Both the position numbers and the translations under genes were made by a program. From Candidatus Tectimicrobiota bacterium (lineage in GTDB: Bacteria; UBA8248), in assembly GCA_016184445.1 (NCBI GenBank), contig JACPCT010000072.1, forward strand, positions 1-7,283: a DNA stretch of 7,283 nucleotides, given 5' to 3'. Within the stretch, counting starts at the first letter, position 1, and each line of letters opens with the position of its first letter. The notes below the pieces were generated by a model. The model was not told the DNA's origin. It saw nothing but the letters and a program-made list of their open reading frames with translations, and made no database searches. This document shows, piece after piece, positions 4,946 to 7,283 of this stretch.

Positions 4946-6114
4946 TCCGCCGCGTCCAGGCTCACGCGGTGGAGCTGGGCGAGGACGCGCTCGCGCAGCC
5001 CGCGGGGGGGCTCGGGAGGGGCGAGGGGCTCGCCCGCCCTCATGACGGGGGCGAGGAGTTGCTCCATCGCGCCGCCGCAGGCCTCGCAGTCGCCGTAGGG
5101 GCGGTCGGCGGGGATGACCCGCTCGGCGCCGCAGGCGCGGCACCGCAGGAGGTGCTTCGCCCCCGAGAGCTTGCCGCGCTTGGCCACCGCCTCGCCCTCG
5201 ACCTCGACGATGTCCATCGAGTAGTCGATGGTGGCGGCGGAGCTGATGGCGGTGCCCACGCCGTAGCCCCCGTCCACCGCCTCGTTGAGCTCGAGGATCT
5301 TCCGCTCGTCCAGCCCCCCGCTCACGAAGAGCTTGACGTGCCGGTGGCCGGCCCGGTCGAGCTCCCAGCGCACCTCCCGGAGGATCTGCGCCATGTCCCC
5401 CCGCCGGGAGCCCGGGGTGTCGAGCCGCACGGCGGCGAGGCGGTCGGCGAGGGCCTTGGCGGCGGCCAGGGCCTCGAACTTCTCGTCCCCGAAGGTGTCC
5501 ACGAGGGCCACGCGGGGGACCTCGGGCCCGATCACCTCGTCGAAGGCCTTGAGGGCGGGGACGAGGCCGCCCATCACGATGATGAGGGCGTGGGGCATGG
5601 TGCCGACGGGGGTGAGGCCCAGGAGCTCGGCGCCCTTCACCAGGGCCACCCCGTCGCAGCCGCCGATGTAGGCGGCGCGCTCGATCATGGGGGCGATGGC
5701 GGGGTGCATCCGCCGGGCGCCGAAGCTGACGAGCTGGCGCCCCCCGGCGGCGATGCGGCAGCGGGCGGCCTTGGTGGCCACCCCGCTCGCCTGGCACATC
5801 AGGCCGAGCACCGGGGTCTCCAGCACGGCGAAGTCGTTGTAGGCGCCCGCGATCTCGAGGACGGGCTGGAAGGAGCGGAAGACCGCGCCCTCCGGCACCG
5901 CCCGCACGTCCACCGGGAAGCCCTTGAGGAGGGAGAGGATCTCCTCCAGCCCGGCGAACACCCCCCAGCCGGAGGGAAGGCTCTTCGCCATGAACTCCGC
6001 GCGCACGCGCTTGCGGACGCCCTTGGCCTCGAGGATGCGGCGGGTGCGCTCGAAGTAGACGTCCGTCACCTTGCCGGAGCGGATCTCGTCGAAGCCGGAG
6101 ATGAACAGGCTCAC
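4942..6114 (-). CDS. pncB: Nicotinate phosphoribosyltransferase, archaeal-type with C-terminal zinc ribbon
   Basis: Catalyses nicotinate + PRPP (with ATP) to nicotinate mononucleotide in NAD salvage; cytosolic. I start at GTG 6114, the only start codon in frame between the nuoI stop (6141) and the conserved N-terminus FISGFDEIRSGKVTDVYFERT; the ribosome site is weak. The protein is 390 residues. Recognisable blocks are FRSFQPVLEIAGAY (79-92), a helix with CQASGVATKAAR, SFGARRMHP (130-138), GTMPHALI (171-178), DTFGDEKFEAL (206-216), LDTPGSRRGDM (231-241) and VSGGLDERKI (264-273), the phosphate/PRPP-binding barrel end. The C-terminus has CRAC...CEAC (C325, C328, C343, C346), matching the zinc-knuckle domain known from archaeal-type NAPRTases such as that of Thermoplasma. 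It sits 26 bases after nuoI and overlaps the DHH gene start by four bases, suggesting an operon. Reading frame and motifs look complete. Confidence 0.88.
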   Translation of the reverse strand: MSLFISGFDEIRSGKVTDVYFERTRRILEAKGVRKRVRAEFMAKSLPSGWGVFAGLEEILSLLKGFPVDVRAVPEGAVFRSFQPVLEIAGAYNDFAVLETPVLGLMCQASGVATKAARCRIAAGGRQLVSFGARRMHPAIAPMIERAAYIGGCDGVALVKGAELLGLTPVGTMPHALIIVMGGLVPALKAFDEVIGPEVPRVALVDTFGDEKFEALAAAKALADRLAAVRLDTPGSRRGDMAQILREVRWELDRAGHRHVKLFVSGGLDERKILELNEAVDGGYGVGTAISSAATIDYSMDIVEVEGEAVAKRGKLSGAKHLLRCRACGAERVIPADRPYGDCEACGGAMEQLLAPVMRAGEPLAPPEPPRGLRERVLAQLHRVSLDAAE

Positions 6115-6140
6115 GTGGGGGGCCGTCCGAGAGAAGGTGG

Positions 6141-6683
6141 CTACTCCGCGGCGGCGGGCTGGGCCTTGGGCCGCCGCGCCGCCTCGACGTTCCGCAGGCC
6201 GAAGAGCTTGCCCCAGGGCCGGGGACCGCGGTAGTTCACCTCCTTCTCCCAGACGTCGTAGAGGCGTTCCTTCTCGTACACCAGGTCGTCGCGGAAGAAG
6301 CCCGGCGTCTCGTACTGATGGGTGTGGACGATGGACTTGGGGGTGGTGGGGCAGGCCTCGGTGCACAGGCCGCAGTACATGCAGCGCATGTAGTCGATGT
6401 AGAACTCCCTGGCGTACATCTCGCGGCCCTTGCCCGCCGTCACGATGGTGATGCAGTCCACCGGGCAGGCCTTCTCGCAGTTGAGGCAGCCGATGCAGTT
6501 CTCCTCGCCCGTCTTGAAGTCCCGCGTGAGGCCCAGGAAGCCCCGGAAGCGCTCGGGCGCCTCCCAGCGCTCCGAGGGGTACTGGAGGGTGACGGGCTTG
6601 CGGAACATGTGGCGGAAGGTGAGCGCCATCCCGCAGACGATGTCCCACAGGAAGAACCGCTTGAGCGCCCTGGAGATCTCCAT
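6141..6683 (-). CDS. nuoI: NADH-quinone oxidoreductase subunit I (NuoI)
   Basis: A 180-residue iron-sulphur subunit of respiratory complex I that carries electrons to the last cluster before quinone. ATG 6683 is preceded by GGGGGAG. The N-terminal helix (1-27) is the membrane-associated lead of NuoI; then come FRKPVTLQYPSE, FRGFLGL and the two 8Fe ferredoxin motifs CIGCLNCEKACP (C63, C66, C69, C73) and CMYCGLCTEACP (C101, C104, C107, C111), with the usual IDYMRC between. All eight ligands are present. After the second motif the sequence reads TTPKSIVHTHQYE, about two residues longer than the common TDAI..TH.YE form. The C-terminus is Ala/Arg/Lys-rich. No other nuo gene is visible; neighbours are thioredoxin reductase upstream and the phosphoribosyltransferase downstream, so nuoI is separated from a standard nuo operon on at least its downstream side. 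A NuoI-like ferredoxin of another complex is the alternative. Confidence 0.87.
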   Translation of the reverse strand: MEISRALKRFFLWDIVCGMALTFRHMFRKPVTLQYPSERWEAPERFRGFLGLTRDFKTGEENCIGCLNCEKACPVDCITIVTAGKGREMYAREFYIDYMRCMYCGLCTEACPTTPKSIVHTHQYETPGFFRDDLVYEKERLYDVWEKEVNYRGPRPWGKLFGLRNVEAARRPKAQPAAAE

Positions 6684-6723
6684 CTTTCTCCCCCGCCCGC
6701 CGCCCCGCCCGCGGGGCCGGGCA

Positions 6724-7283
6724 TCAGGAGGCCGTGGCGGCCTCTTTCTTGCGCTTTTTCCCCTCCGCCTGGGCCTCGAGGTACTTCTCGGCCGCGACGG
6801 CGGCGGTGGTGGCGTCCCCCACCGCGTTGGTGATCTGGCGGATGAGCTGGCTGCGGCAGTCGCCCGCGACGAACAGGCCGGGGACGCTCGACTGCATGTT
6901 CTGATCCGTGATGATGAAGCCGCCCTCGTCCTTCCTCACCGGATCCTTGATGAGGTGGGTGTTCGGGATGAAGCCGATGAAGACGAACAGGCCCTGGGCG
7001 TCGATCTCCCGCGTCCCGCCCGTCTTGACGTTGCGGATGCGGAGCTTCTTCATCTCCCTCTCGTCTCCGACGACCTCCTCGGGCACGGAGTCGAGGATGA
7101 CCTCGACCTTGGGGTTCTCCCGGAGCTTGTCCACCGCGACGGCGTGGGCGCGGAACTGGTGCCGCCGGTGGATGAGGTAGACCTTGGTGCCGTACTTGGT
7201 GAGGAACATCCCCTCCTCGACGGCGCTGTTGCCCCCGCCCACCACGGTGATCACCTCGTCCTGGAAGAAGGCCCCGTCGCAGA
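6724..7283 (-). CDS. trxB: Thioredoxin reductase (TrxB-like), C-terminal 185 residues
   Basis: The gene enters from the right edge on the minus strand; the first full codon is at 7281 and it ends in TGA at 6724-6726. The visible part opens with C-D-G, the second cysteine of the TrxR CxxC-DG redox site, then FFQDEVITVVGGGNSAVEEG, the NADPH-binding Gly motif, and LIHRRHQFRA, the NADPH-phosphate-binding HRR. GLFVFIGFIPNTHL and VPGLFVAGDCRSQLIRQITNAVGDATTAA form the returning FAD-binding domain, with G-D contacting FAD. The enzyme passes electrons from NADPH through FAD to thioredoxin. The C-terminus has a lysine-rich tail (EGKKRKKEAATAS) beyond the usual end. The stop lies 40 bases before nuoI, same strand, so co-transcription is possible. 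The first cysteine and the N-terminus are outside the window; ferredoxin-thioredoxin-type relatives with other electron donors cannot be excluded, but the HRR motif favours NADPH. Confidence 0.88.
   Translation of the reverse strand, partial: CDGAFFQDEVITVVGGGNSAVEEGMFLTKYGTKVYLIHRRHQFRAHAVAVDKLRENPKVEVILDSVPEEVVGDEREMKKLRIRNVKTGGTREIDAQGLFVFIGFIPNTHLIKDPVRKDEGGFIITDQNMQSSVPGLFVAGDCRSQLIRQITNAVGDATTAAVAAEKYLEAQAEGKKRKKEAATAS

Noticed and set aside
3515..5098. A 527-codon open frame on the plus strand
   Set aside because: Only codons from ATG 3584 to about 3892 are protein-like (the CMD gene). The rest is antisense to the DHH gene, rich in Arg/Gly/Pro, and open only because GC-rich DNA lacks stops.
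4969..6234. A 421-codon plus-strand open frame
   Set aside because: It is antisense to the phosphoribosyltransferase; full of Gly/Ala/His/Glu runs with no domain.
6115..6648. An upstream extension of the phosphoribosyltransferase frame across nuoI
   Set aside because: This part lies out of frame inside nuoI and gives His/Pro/Arg-rich noise; the conserved N-terminus begins at GTG 6114.
6702..6717. GCCCCGC-CC-GCGGGGC hairpin between trxB and nuoI as a terminator
   Set aside because: The two-base loop is too tight, no T-tract follows on the minus strand, and such GC palindromes are expected by chance at this base composition.

Overview
The window is about 7.3 kb of very GC-rich bacterial DNA, roughly 70% or more by eye, with tightly packed genes. 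Gene content and style fit a high-GC environmental bacterium of the kind recovered from metagenomes: a free-standing nuoI-like gene beside a thioredoxin reductase, an archaeal-type zinc-ribbon nicotinate phosphoribosyltransferase and a DHH phosphoesterase. No gene here fixes the phylum, so I do not name one.

Layout. Positions 1-327 (+) hold the end of a glyoxalase/VOC-fold protein cut by the left edge. Next are a two-helix membrane protein (341-664, +) and an HNH nuclease gene (673-1264, +) of much lower GC that carries a likely one-base insertion. Convergent to it is a membrane-anchored endonuclease/exonuclease/phosphatase (EEP) family protein (1261-2406, -). Divergent from that is a small putative zinc protein (2469-2933, +). 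It converges on a two-gene minus-strand unit: a double-CxxC zinc-ribbon protein (2926-3165) and a small holin-like membrane protein (3168-3419). A carboxymuconolactone decarboxylase (CMD) family gene (3584-3924, +) has lost part of its 3' end and its frame. The right half is a minus-strand run read from the right edge: thioredoxin reductase (partial), nuoI, nicotinate phosphoribosyltransferase, and a DHH/DHHA1 phosphoesterase with a likely one-base deletion.

How the genes relate. The right-hand run groups redox and NAD functions. NuoI carries electrons inside NADH:quinone oxidoreductase, the phosphoribosyltransferase makes the NAD precursor NaMN, thioredoxin reductase spends NADPH, and the DHH protein probably removes nucleotide waste (nano-RNA or pAp). 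The last two genes share an ATGA stop/start overlap, so they are probably co-translated. The left half has no obvious common theme. Convergent neighbours overlap or abut at all three places, and I found no classical intrinsic terminator.

The strongest cross-cutting observation is that three of the eleven genes (HNH, CMD, DHH) show clear family sequence continuing in another frame. This suggests either indel errors in the assembly or real gene decay. I found no CRISPR array, tRNA, rRNA or insertion sequence, and no convincing new defence or mobile system.
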